Positions 41,142 to 51,606 of a DNA stretch of 64,000 nt are shown here, piece after piece. The stretch is taken from assembly GCF_030813695.1 (NCBI RefSeq), contig NZ_JAUSVA010000002.1, forward strand, positions 6,448,001-6,512,000. The letters are read 5' to 3'. The position numbers and the translations under genes are program-made. The stretch comes from Kitasatospora herbaricolor (GTDB lineage: Bacteria; Actinomycetota; Actinomycetes; Streptomycetales; Streptomycetaceae). The first letter of the stretch is position 1. Each line of letters begins with the position of its first letter. Below the pieces are notes generated by a model. The model saw only the letters and a list, made by a program, of their open reading frames with translations. It did no database searches and was not told the origin of the DNA.

Positions 41142-41240
41142 GAGCACAGTCTGCTCGGCGTCGACGTTCCTTCTCGACGCCAGCTCGCCGCGCACCGGGG
41201 ATTCCGCCGGGCGGACGGCCAACCCTCAGGAGTGACTGCC

Positions 41241-42722
41241 ATGTCGCTGTCCCGTCGGGACTTCGTCAACCGTTCCACCCTCGTCGGCGCCGGTGTGCTG
41301 ATCGCGGGCAGCGCCGAGGCGCTGGCCACCGCCCCGGGGGCGATCGCCGCTCCGGTCGGTGGGGAGGCGCAGGCCGCCGAGACCGCCGACGCCGAGCGTG
41401 CCGCGGTCGGCTACGGCCCGCTGCTCGCCGACCCGGAGAACCTGCTGGCCCTGCCCAAGGGCTTCAAGTACAAGGTGATCACCCGCGCCGGTGTCACCAA
41501 GCTGAAGACCGGCGAGTTCACCCCGAGCAACCACGACGGCACCTCCGCCTTCGAGGACGAGCACGGCGGCAACCTGCTCGTCGTCAACCACGAGCTGGGC
41601 GGCGCCCGCGCCAACTGGCCGAACCCGGTGCCGCTGACCGAGGGTCACGTCTACGACCCGGGCGCGGCCGGCGGCTGCACCGTGGTGCACGCCAAGGCCA
41701 ACGGCACCGTCGAGGAGTGGGTCGGCATCGCCGGCACCGCCACCAACTGCGCGGGTGGCGTCACCCCGTGGGGCACCTGGCTGAGCGGCGAGGAGACCGA
41801 GGACAAGGCCGGCAAGAACGGCTTCACCAAGGACCACGGTTACATCTTCGAGGTCGACCCCTTCGACGACGAGTACAACCGTGACCCGCAGCCGGTGAAG
41901 GCCTTCGGCCGCTACGCGCACGAGGCCGTCGTGGTGGACCCGAAGCGCGGCCACGTGTACCTGACCGAGGACGCGTCCAACCCGAACGGACTGCTGTTCC
42001 GCTGGACCCCGCCGGCCGGCTTCAAGCACGGCCGTTACAAGCTGCGCTCGCTCGCCGCCGACGCCGGCGTGCTGGAGGCCTTCAAGGTCTTCGACTCGCA
42101 GGGCAAGTTCATCGACGACCTGTCGCGCGCCACCAAGGTCGGCACCACGTACGGCGTGGACTGGGTCAAGGTCGAGGACCGCGACGCCAGGACCGTCTCC
42201 GTCCGCAAGCAGTTCAAGGACGGCGAGGTGACCCGCGCCCGCAAGCTGGAGGGCATGTGGTGGGGTGACGGCGGCTTCCACTTCGTCTCCAGCTTCGCCC
42301 GCTCGGAGAGCCCGCTGCAGCACGACGGCCAGGTGTGGTTCTACAACCCGGTCCGCCGCACCATCACCCTCAAGGTGCTGCTCGGCGTGAACACCGACGT
42401 GTTCGGCGACCACGACAACTACGACGGCCCGGACAACATCACCGTCTCGCCGTACGGCGGCATCGTGATCGCCGAGGACGGCGAGGGCGTCAGCCACCTG
42501 TTCGGCGCGACCGAGGACGGCCTGACCTACCCGATCGCCCGCAACGACCTGAACATCGGCACCGCGGAGAAGCCGGAGTTCAGCGAGTTCACCGGGGTGA
42601 CCTTCTCGGACGACGGCAGGACGCTCTTCGCCAACATCCAGGTGCCGGGCATCCAGCTCGCCATCACCGGCCCCTGGCACCGGCTGAACGAGCACCACCG
42701 CGGCCAGGGCTACGGCGCCTGA
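41241..42722 (+). CDS. Tat-exported PhoX-family alkaline phosphatase
   Basis: A 493-residue protein of the PhoX family (Ca/Fe-dependent alkaline phosphatases that release phosphate from esters outside the cell). The N-terminus SRRDFVN (residues 4-10) plus a hydrophobic stretch is a twin-arginine signal. The body has NHELGGARANWPN, WLSGEETED, GRYAHEAVVVDP, YLTEDASNPNGLLFRW and PDNITVSPYGG, typical of PhoX. The ATG at 41241 has AGGAG 8 nt upstream. An upstream PHO box implies induction by phosphate starvation through PhoR-PhoP. Confidence 0.88.
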   Translation: MSLSRRDFVNRSTLVGAGVLIAGSAEALATAPGAIAAPVGGEAQAAETADAERAAVGYGPLLADPENLLALPKGFKYKVITRAGVTKLKTGEFTPSNHDGTSAFEDEHGGNLLVVNHELGGARANWPNPVPLTEGHVYDPGAAGGCTVVHAKANGTVEEWVGIAGTATNCAGGVTPWGTWLSGEETEDKAGKNGFTKDHGYIFEVDPFDDEYNRDPQPVKAFGRYAHEAVVVDPKRGHVYLTEDASNPNGLLFRWTPPAGFKHGRYKLRSLAADAGVLEAFKVFDSQGKFIDDLSRATKVGTTYGVDWVKVEDRDARTVSVRKQFKDGEVTRARKLEGMWWGDGGFHFVSSFARSESPLQHDGQVWFYNPVRRTITLKVLLGVNTDVFGDHDNYDGPDNITVSPYGGIVIAEDGEGVSHLFGATEDGLTYPIARNDLNIGTAEKPEFSEFTGVTFSDDGRTLFANIQVPGIQLAITGPWHRLNEHHRGQGYGA

Positions 42723-42738
42723 CCGCAGCGGTGAGCAC

Positions 42739-42770
42739 GGCGGCCCGTCGGGGGGACCCGGCGGGCCGCC
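42739..42770. terminator. Terminator between phoX and the PucR-type gene
   Basis: GGCGGCCCG (42739-42747) pairs with 42762-42770 across a 14-nt loop, between convergent genes. Confidence 0.7.
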
Positions 42771-42787
42771 GGCGTTCCCCGGCGGGC

Positions 42788-44407
42788 TCAGTCCTCGGCG
42801 GGGAGCCGCAGCTGGAGCATCGCCAGCAGCCGCTGCTGGGGCTGGGCCAGGTCGATGCCGGTCAGCTGCTCGGCCCGGCGCACCCGGTAGCGCAGGGTGT
42901 TGGGGTGGATGTGCAGCGCCTGGGCCGCCACCCGGACCTCGCCCAGCGCGTCCAGCCAGGCCAGGACGGACTCGGCGAGCCGGGTGCCGTGCCGGCGGTC
43001 GTAGTCGGTGAGCGCGGTCAGCCGGGGGTCGCGCAGGCCGGTGCGCTCCTGCAGCAGCGCCAGCACCTCGCTGACCAGGACCTGCGCCTGCACGTCGATC
43101 AGTGCCGCGACCTCCAGGTCGACGCCGCCGCGGCGCATCGCGTCCAGGATCCGGTCGGCCTGCGCGCGTGACTCGGGGACGGCGGCCAGGCCGTCCACGG
43201 TGCTGCCGATGGCGGCCCGCAGCGGCACCCCGAGGTGGTCCCGGGCCGCCTCCACCACCTCCTGGGCCCAGCCGCGGACGGTGGACATCGGCAGGCCGGC
43301 GGGCAGCTCGGGGAGCAGGACGTAGACCCGGGACTCGACCGGGGCGAGCAGCGCCCCGCGATGCCGGGCGGCGGTGTGCACCGAGATAAGGCCGGTCACC
43401 TCGGCGCGGGTCAGCTCCAGGTCGGCGCCCTCGGAGGGCGAGCCGGCGGCGTACGCCAGGACGGTGGCCGGCCGGCGCAGGTCCAGGCCGAGGTGGGTGG
43501 CGAGGGACTGCGGGCCGGTGGAGCCCTCCAGCAGGCCGGTGAGCAGGGTCTGGGTCAGCCGGACGTCGGCGGAGACCTCCCGGCGCCGGCGCACCAGCTG
43601 CGCCGCGGCGACCCGGGCCGCCCCGACCAGGGCCTGTTCGGCCAGCGGGGCGAGCGGCTGGGCGCCCTCCTGGACCCAGATGGTGCCCAGCGGCTGGGCG
43701 CCGGCCCGGATGCCGATGGCCAGCCGGCGGCGGATCCCGAGGTCGGGGTGCGGGTCGACCGGGATGACCCCCTCGGAGGCGCGCAGCTGCTGGAAGACGC
43801 CCCACTCGCGGAGCTTGGCGAGGTAGGGCTCGGGGCCCTGGCGGCCGAGGATGGACAGCCGCCGCAGGTCGTCCACCTCGTCGGAGTCGGAGGAGCGGGA
43901 GTAGGCGAGGACGCGGCTGGAGGTGTCCTCGATGGAGACGATCCCGCCGGTCAGCACGGCGACGGTCTGGGCGAGGGAGAAGAGGTCGCCGGCGCCCGGC
44001 CCTTCGGGGTCGGGGGCGTCCGGGCCCGAGATGATCACCCGGGCGAGCGAGTCCAGGTGCTCCCAGCGGGTCTCCCGGCGGACGGAGAGCAGGGCGACGC
44101 CCGCCTCGGTGGCGGCTTCCCGCAGGGCGTCGGCCTGGCCGGGGGCGTCCAGTTTCACGGCGACGGCGGCGGCCCGGGCGCGGCCGGCGGCGCGCAGGGC
44201 GGGCAGGGCGGCGCGGCCGCGGGCGCCGATGGCCAGCACGAGCTCGCCGGCGGCGGCGGTCGCCTGGTCCTCGGGGTCGAGGATCGCGACGTCCCGGACG
44301 GGGACGTCCAGCCCGGCGGGGGCGGCCTGCAGTTCGACCAGCGGTTCGCCCAGCGACATCAGCAGCTGCCGCAGGGTGATCCCGGTGCCGGGGGCCGGTT
44401 CGGTCAC
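42788..44407 (-). CDS. PucR-family transcriptional regulator, probable proline-catabolism regulator
   Basis: A 539-residue PucR/CdaR-type regulator. The N-terminal purine-catabolism-regulator-like domain is at about 10-130, a central GGDEF-like/CdaR domain at about 290-420, and the C-terminal HTH is DALGEVRVAAQALHIHPNTLRYRVRRAEQLTG. The GTG at 44407 follows AGGAGA. A 16-bp palindrome 45 bp upstream recurs almost identically before pruA, pointing to autoregulation and control of proline degradation. In streptomycetes regulators of this type sit next to pruA and putB; the specific assignment is inference. Confidence 0.85.
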   Translation of the reverse strand: MTEPAPGTGITLRQLLMSLGEPLVELQAAPAGLDVPVRDVAILDPEDQATAAAGELVLAIGARGRAALPALRAAGRARAAAVAVKLDAPGQADALREAATEAGVALLSVRRETRWEHLDSLARVIISGPDAPDPEGPGAGDLFSLAQTVAVLTGGIVSIEDTSSRVLAYSRSSDSDEVDDLRRLSILGRQGPEPYLAKLREWGVFQQLRASEGVIPVDPHPDLGIRRRLAIGIRAGAQPLGTIWVQEGAQPLAPLAEQALVGAARVAAAQLVRRRREVSADVRLTQTLLTGLLEGSTGPQSLATHLGLDLRRPATVLAYAAGSPSEGADLELTRAEVTGLISVHTAARHRGALLAPVESRVYVLLPELPAGLPMSTVRGWAQEVVEAARDHLGVPLRAAIGSTVDGLAAVPESRAQADRILDAMRRGGVDLEVAALIDVQAQVLVSEVLALLQERTGLRDPRLTALTDYDRRHGTRLAESVLAWLDALGEVRVAAQALHIHPNTLRYRVRRAEQLTGIDLAQPQQRLLAMLQLRLPAED

Positions 44408-44451
44408 CTGGGTCTCCTGAGGGTCCGGTCGGGCGGTGCGGGGGAGGGGCC

Positions 44452-44474
44452 TTGTCGGATCGGACAATGCCGTA
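44452..44474. promoter_or_regulatory. Palindromic operator copy 1 (upstream of PucR-type gene)
   Basis: TTGTCGGATCGGACAA followed by TGCCGTA. It differs at 3 of 23 positions from the copy upstream of pruA (46435-46457). The consensus TTGTCCGATCGGACAA is a perfect 16-bp palindrome. Confidence 0.65.
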
Positions 44475-44520
44475 GGCGCGATTTTAGTCCGTCGGGCAGA
44501 TTCGCAGCCTGGTGCGGCAA

Positions 44521-44566
44521 AATAGTTGACTCTGACTATTCGATCTCGGATAGTCAATACTGACTA
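44521..44566 (+). promoter_or_regulatory. Promoter and nested operator of the PadR gene
   Basis: TTGACT (44526-44531) and GATAGT (44549-44554), 17 bp apart, form a good promoter. It is covered by overlapping inverted repeats of TAGTC: AATAGT-N8-ACTATT (44521-44540), TGACTAT-N10-ATAGTCA (44533-44556) and TAGTCA-N4-TGACTA (44551-44566). This is a likely PadR operator. Confidence 0.65.
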
Positions 44567-44579
44567 AGGAGAAGGCCGG

Positions 44580-45176
44580 ATGGCGAAGCGGCGCAAGGTG
44601 GGCAACCCGCTGGCTCTGGCGGTACTTGCAGAGTTGGTGGCCGAGCCGATGCACCCGTACGAGATGGGCCGCCGGCTCAAGGAGCACGGCAAGGACCGCG
44701 ACATCAAGTACACCCGCAGCTCCCTCTACATGGTCGTGGAGCAGCTGCGGAAGGCCGGTTTCGTCGCCGAGCAGGAGACCGTACGGGACACCCAGCGCCC
44801 CGAGCGCACCGTCTTCGCCCTCACGGAGGACGGCCGGCGCGAGCTCGACGACTGGATGCGCGAACTGGTCGCCGAGCCGCAGCACGAGTACCCGCTCTTC
44901 GGGGTGGCCCTGTCGTTGCTCGCGGTGCTCCCGCCGGCCGAGGCGGTGGACCTGCTCGCCCGGCGCCTGGACGCGCTGACCGCGCAGGTCGAGGAGATCC
45001 GGGCCCGGGTGGCGACCGCCACCGAGCAGGGCGTTCCGTGGATCTTCCTGATCGAGGACGAGTACCGCCGCGGTGTCCAGGAAGCCGAACAGCGTTTCGT
45101 CGCAGGCCTGATCGTGTCACTCAAGGAGCCGGAGTACCTCCGGACCTGGCAGCAATTCTTCGGGAGTCGAACATGA
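44580..45176 (+). CDS. PadR-family transcriptional regulator
   Basis: A 198-residue repressor with the N-terminal PadR winged helix (LAELVAEPMHPYEMGRRLKEHG, YTRSSLYMVVEQLRKAGFV, RTVFALTEDGRREL) and a C-terminal helical dimerisation domain (Vir_act_alpha_C type). The ATG at 44580 follows AAGGAGA. Its stop overlaps the start of a flavin monooxygenase gene (ATGA), the usual drug-responsive regulator/enzyme pair. The promoter upstream carries multiple TAGTC inverted repeats. Confidence 0.92.
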   Translation: MAKRRKVGNPLALAVLAELVAEPMHPYEMGRRLKEHGKDRDIKYTRSSLYMVVEQLRKAGFVAEQETVRDTQRPERTVFALTEDGRRELDDWMRELVAEPQHEYPLFGVALSLLAVLPPAEAVDLLARRLDALTAQVEEIRARVATATEQGVPWIFLIEDEYRRGVQEAEQRFVAGLIVSLKEPEYLRTWQQFFGSRT

Positions 45177-46396
45177 CCGGAGTACGGAAGGCAATCGTCG
45201 TCGGCGGCGGGATCGCCGGACCGGTGGCAGCCCTGGCGCTGCGCCGGGCGGGAATCGAGGCGACCGTCCACGAGGCGTACGGGACCACGGCCGACGGCGT
45301 CGGCGGCGCTTTCATGCTGGCGCCGAACGGCCTGGCCGCGCTGCGGATCATCGGCCTGGACGAGCAGGTGCAGGCCGTCGGCCAGCCGATCGGGCGGATG
45401 AGCATCGACGACCCGCGCGGCCGGCGGCTGGCCGAGTTCGCCGGGGTGCCGGGCCTGGCGCCCAGCCGGCTGCTGTGGCGCACCGAGCTGTACGCCCTGC
45501 TGCAGGAGCGGCTGCGCCAGGAGGGCATCCCCGTCAGGTACGGGCAGCGGCTGGTGGGCGCCGACGAGACGCCGGACGGCATCACCGCCCGGTTCGCCGA
45601 CGGTTCCACCGCCACCGCTGACCTGCTCGTCGGCGCGGACGGCGTCCGCTCCACCGTGCGCACCCTGATCGACCCCGCCGCGCCCGGTCCGCGCAACGTC
45701 GGGCTGGTCGGCTTCGGCGGTTTCAGCGACCACGTCCCGGCCGGGCGGCCCGAGCACGACGTGATGCACTTCGCCAACGGCCGCCGGGCCTTCTTCGGCT
45801 GGTGGACGGTGCCCGAGGGCGGCAGCGCCTGGTTCAGCAACCTCCCGCACAAGGAGCTGATGACCCCGGCCCAGGCCCGCGAGGTGCCGGCCGCCGAGTG
45901 GCTGGAGCGGCTGCGCGAGCAGCACGCCGGTGACGTGCCTGCCGAGGACGTGCTGCGCCGGGCCCGCCCCGACACGGTGGTCAACGTCGGCTCGATGCAC
46001 ATCCTGCCGAAGGTGCCGCGCTGGTACCGGAGCCGGATGGTGCTGGTCGGGGACTCGGTGCACGCGCCGTCCCCCAGCTCCGGCCAGGGCGCCTCGCTCG
46101 CGGTGGAGAGCGCCGTCCAGCTCGCCCGCTGCCTGCGCGACCTGCCCGCACTGCCGGACGCCTTCGCCGCCTACGAGGCGCTGCGCCGGGACCGGGTGGA
46201 GAAGATCATCGCCCAGGCCGAGAGGACCAACAACGAGAAGGCGGCCGGGCCGGTCGCCCGGACGATGACGAGGCTGCTGGCGCCGGTCGCGCTGCGCACC
46301 TTCCTCACACCGGAGAAGATGTTCGGCCCGGTGCACCGCTACTCCGTCGACTGGGACGCGCCCGTCACTCCGGCGGGTGCGACCACCGCCGGGTGA
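45173..46396 (+). CDS. FAD-dependent aromatic-type monooxygenase
   Basis: A 407-residue group A flavin monooxygenase (PHBH/TetX-like). The N-terminal dinucleotide motif is VVGGGIAGPVAALALRRAG, the DG motif is LLVGADGVRSTVR, and the FAD ribityl motif GDSVHAPSPSSGQGA. Substrate unknown; such enzymes hydroxylate phenolic or polyketide compounds, including antibiotics. It starts in an ATGA overlap with the padR gene and is probably derepressed by the PadR ligand. Confidence 0.9.
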   Translation: MTGVRKAIVVGGGIAGPVAALALRRAGIEATVHEAYGTTADGVGGAFMLAPNGLAALRIIGLDEQVQAVGQPIGRMSIDDPRGRRLAEFAGVPGLAPSRLLWRTELYALLQERLRQEGIPVRYGQRLVGADETPDGITARFADGSTATADLLVGADGVRSTVRTLIDPAAPGPRNVGLVGFGGFSDHVPAGRPEHDVMHFANGRRAFFGWWTVPEGGSAWFSNLPHKELMTPAQAREVPAAEWLERLREQHAGDVPAEDVLRRARPDTVVNVGSMHILPKVPRWYRSRMVLVGDSVHAPSPSSGQGASLAVESAVQLARCLRDLPALPDAFAAYEALRRDRVEKIIAQAERTNNEKAAGPVARTMTRLLAPVALRTFLTPEKMFGPVHRYSVDWDAPVTPAGATTAG

Positions 46397-46434
46397 CGGG
46401 CGATCGGGTGACGGGTGCCGGGGCCGGGCGTCCT

Positions 46435-46457
46435 TCGTCCGATCGGACAACGCCGTA
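46435..46457 (+). promoter_or_regulatory. Palindromic operator copy 2 (upstream of pruA)
   Basis: TCGTCCGATCGGACAA followed by CGCCGTA, containing the perfect palindrome GTCCGATCGGAC. It lies about 120 bp before the pruA start. See the matching copy at 44452-44474. Confidence 0.65.
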
Positions 46458-46574
46458 CGGATGACTTGGGCCGCCAGGCCAATCAAGTCGGGTCCCGCGG
46501 CGGCATACCTTTCGGACCAGGCCGATGCGCGACCCGCACCGGCGTCCCCCATGACCCGAAGGAGAGCGCGCGCC

Positions 46575-48203
<1,629 letters not shown>

Positions 48204-48326
48204 CACCCCCCCAAGACGAGGGGCGCCTCTCCCCCGTGCCGCCCCTCACCCGGGGCGGCGGCCCAACCCCCCTGGCCGCCGTCCCGGCCCCCCGACACCG
48301 CTGAAGAACCAGTTCCAGGAGTACCG

Positions 48327-49256
<930 letters not shown>

Positions 49257-49668
49257 CCCCCCGGCCTGAGTGGCGGCTCAGAGGAACGGTCCAGCTCGAA
49301 CCCGAACGGGGCGGGCAGGGCCGGCGATGGCCCGAACGGGACGAGATGCACTTCGGTGCACTCGTCCCGTTGCGGTTTTCCGAAGACGCCGACCTGCGAC
49401 GTGTCGCGGTCGACCAGCAGGGACAGGGGGATCCCGGCGCGGGCGTAGCAGCGCCGATTGGCCGTAGCACTCGTGATGCCCCTCCTCCGGGTGCGAGTCA
49501 CGCCACGCCGGGCAGTGCGGCCGACCGGCCGTGGGCGATCCGACGCACTCGATCGGAGGAGTCGGAGGACGGCTGCCGACGCCGCCCGCAGCCTGCCGGT
49601 TTTCCGTTGGTGGTTCGTTGTTGACCCCGTGCTAAGAATGCGTGTTCGTTTTCTCACGGGGGAGTCCC
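49257..49668 (+). other. Intergenic region after putB
   Basis: 412 bp. It holds the putB terminator and, near its right end, a stretch richer in A/T (about 49590-49660) with TTGACC and TAAGAAT, probably promoter sequence for the next gene though the spacing is not canonical. No gene is seen. Confidence 0.5.
49335..49380 (+). terminator. UUCG-loop terminator after putB
   Basis: AACGGGACGAG...TGCAC pairs with 49356-49371 (one bulged A) around a TTCG loop and is followed by GCGGTTTTC. Confidence 0.85.
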
Positions 49669-51204
49669 ATGTCGTATCCGCCTCAGCCGGGCCAGGCCCA
49701 GTCGCCGCCGTACGGTCCGCCCCAGCAGTCCTACGGCTATCCGCAGCCGCAGCCGCAGCAGCAGCCGTACGGCCGACCGGGCGCCCCGCAGCCGCCGTTC
49801 GGCCAGCCACCGCAGCCGTACGGCGTACCGCAGCCGCCGCAGCCGTACGGCCAGCCGCCGCCGGAACGGCCGCGCAGGCGTGGGCCGAAGGCGGTCCTGA
49901 TCGTGCTGGGGACGGTCCTCGGGCTGATCGCGCTCGGGGCGGGGTTCGTGGTCTACCACATCTCCACCCGCCCGGGCCCGGTGGACCTCAGCGGGGAGAA
50001 CAACCCGTACGAGAAGCTCGCCGCGGGGATGACCTCGGCACTGGCGGCGAAGGACGAAGAGGCGTTCGTCAAGCCGTTCAAGAGTGACGACTTGAAGGCG
50101 AAGCAGCGCAAGGTCTTCCGCAACCTCGTCAAGATCCCTTGGGAGCAGGCCCGTTGGGAGCCGCAGTTCGCCGCTCCGCTGAACGGTGACATGTGGGTCA
50201 CCTTCGTGCACCAGATCAAGGGCGTCGACAGCAAGCCGGTCGGCGAGACGTACAACTGGCGGGTCGAGCCGGGCGTCGGCGCGCCGGTGGTCACCGAGGT
50301 CGGCGGCACGAAGGGCCTGACGGGAAAGACCTCCGACAACAACTTCTACCCCGGCCCGTGGGACGTCTACGAGGACCTGGCGGTCGAGACCCGCGAGCAC
50401 CTGGTGGTGGTCTCGGACAAGAGCCAGACCGCCGAACTCCAGCGCGACGCCGACATCCTGGCGCAGGCGGCCAAGGACGACCTGGACGCGTGGAAGAAGT
50501 CCGGCCCGCGGCCCGCCGCCGGCCGGGAGACCGCGCGGGGCTACTTCATCGTGCTGGAGAAGCAGCGCGAGGTCTACAACCGGCTGTACCGGGGCGACGG
50601 GCGGGAGAACGACAGCCTGGAGGCCGGCGTCAACATGCCGATCCCGGTGCACGATCCGCTCTCGACCTCCAAGGACAAGGAGTCCGGCGGCTCCCGGATC
50701 GTCATGGACACCTCGCTGAGCCGCTTCACCGGCCCCGACTGGAAGAACGGCGTCGCCGAGATCGGCCGGCACGAGATGGGCCACGCCACCGTCGAACTGC
50801 TCAGCACCGAGACCGTCCTGGTCCAGGGCCTCCAGGACACCCGGATGTGGGTCGTCGAGGGCTTCGCCGAATACCTGGCCTTCCGCGGCAAGGAGGACCT
50901 CCTCAAGGCGGACGCGAAGGCCACCCTCCAGGGGTACCGCTTCGGTGGCACGCTCCCGGAGAGCCTGGGCTTCTACGCGGACGTGGCGAAGGACCGGTCC
51001 GCGAACTACTCGCTGAGCGCCCTCGCCGTCCAGTACCTGGCCCAGAAGTACGGCGAGGACAAGGCGTTCGCCTTCGTGGCGGCCCACTACGCCGACCCGA
51101 AGGCGTACGAGCAGCAGATCACCACGGCCACCGGGCTGCCGCTGAAGCAGTTCCAGTCCGACTGGGCGGCCTGGGTGCGGTCCTACGTCCCCGGCGTTCG
51201 CTGA
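49669..51204 (+). CDS. Membrane-anchored HExxH metalloprotease-like protein with PYGQP-rich head
   Basis: A 511-residue type II membrane protein. Residues 1 to about 65 are a Pro/Gln/Tyr/Gly-rich cytoplasmic head built on PYG and PQQ repeats; an RPRRRGPK stop-transfer segment and one helix (VLIVLGTVLGLIALGAGFVVY) follow. The large extracytoplasmic part contains HEMGH (368-372) and, 25 residues on, WVVEGFAEYLAF with E397/E401 as candidate third zinc ligand, the gluzincin layout. The substrate is unknown. The ATG at 49669 has GGGGGAG upstream; the in-frame ATG at 49642 does not. Confidence 0.82.
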   Translation: MSYPPQPGQAQSPPYGPPQQSYGYPQPQPQQQPYGRPGAPQPPFGQPPQPYGVPQPPQPYGQPPPERPRRRGPKAVLIVLGTVLGLIALGAGFVVYHISTRPGPVDLSGENNPYEKLAAGMTSALAAKDEEAFVKPFKSDDLKAKQRKVFRNLVKIPWEQARWEPQFAAPLNGDMWVTFVHQIKGVDSKPVGETYNWRVEPGVGAPVVTEVGGTKGLTGKTSDNNFYPGPWDVYEDLAVETREHLVVVSDKSQTAELQRDADILAQAAKDDLDAWKKSGPRPAAGRETARGYFIVLEKQREVYNRLYRGDGRENDSLEAGVNMPIPVHDPLSTSKDKESGGSRIVMDTSLSRFTGPDWKNGVAEIGRHEMGHATVELLSTETVLVQGLQDTRMWVVEGFAEYLAFRGKEDLLKADAKATLQGYRFGGTLPESLGFYADVAKDRSANYSLSALAVQYLAQKYGEDKAFAFVAAHYADPKAYEQQITTATGLPLKQFQSDWAAWVRSYVPGVR

Positions 51205-51283
51205 CCTGATCGCCCGGTCCGCCGGCCTGCCGGTACAGGTCGAGTGCCCTGCCGCCCTGGCCCGTTGCCGCCTCGCCGTCAAG

Positions 51284-51472
51284 ATGCCGACCGCCGTACG
51301 GCCGCTGCCCCTGCTCGAAGCCGCCGACTGTGAGCGGGCCTTCCGCCCGCTCGGCGCGGAACGCCGCTGCGCGCCCTGTCGGCAGCGGGCCGCGGCCGCG
51401 TCGGCCGGGGCGGGCGGGTCGGCTGGCGGGAGCGGCTGGCGGGAGCGGCTGGCCGCGGTCGCGGCGCAGTGA
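51284..51472 (+). CDS. Possible small Cys-containing protein
   Basis: A 62-codon ORF beginning MPTAVRPLPLLEAADCERAF. Three cysteines are arranged as C-x13-C-x2-C, reminiscent of a small zinc ribbon, followed by an Ala/Gly-rich tail. There is no clear ribosome binding site. It may be a real small protein or chance coding in GC-rich DNA. Confidence 0.3.
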   Translation: MPTAVRPLPLLEAADCERAFRPLGAERRCAPCRQRAAAASAGAGGSAGGSGWRERLAAVAAQ

Positions 51473-51542
51473 AGCCGTCGGTCCGGGCCGGACGGCGGCA
51501 GCTCGCGGAGCGGCCGCCGGGGCGCTCCGGGTCACCGCACGC

Positions 51543-51576
51543 GACCGCCCCCGTCCGGGGCCGGACGGGGGCGGTC
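51543..51576 (-). terminator. Terminator after prfC
   Basis: A 16-bp perfect inverted repeat (51543-51558 with 51561-51576), about 30 bp beyond the prfC stop. Confidence 0.82.
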
Positions 51577-51606
51577 AGGGCGTGCGCGGCGTGCCGGGCG
51601 CGGAGC

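Larger units (their letters stand above)
51205..51606. other. Region between metalloprotease and prfC
   Basis: 402 bp between convergent genes, containing one doubtful small ORF (51284-51472) and the prfC terminator. Confidence 0.5.
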
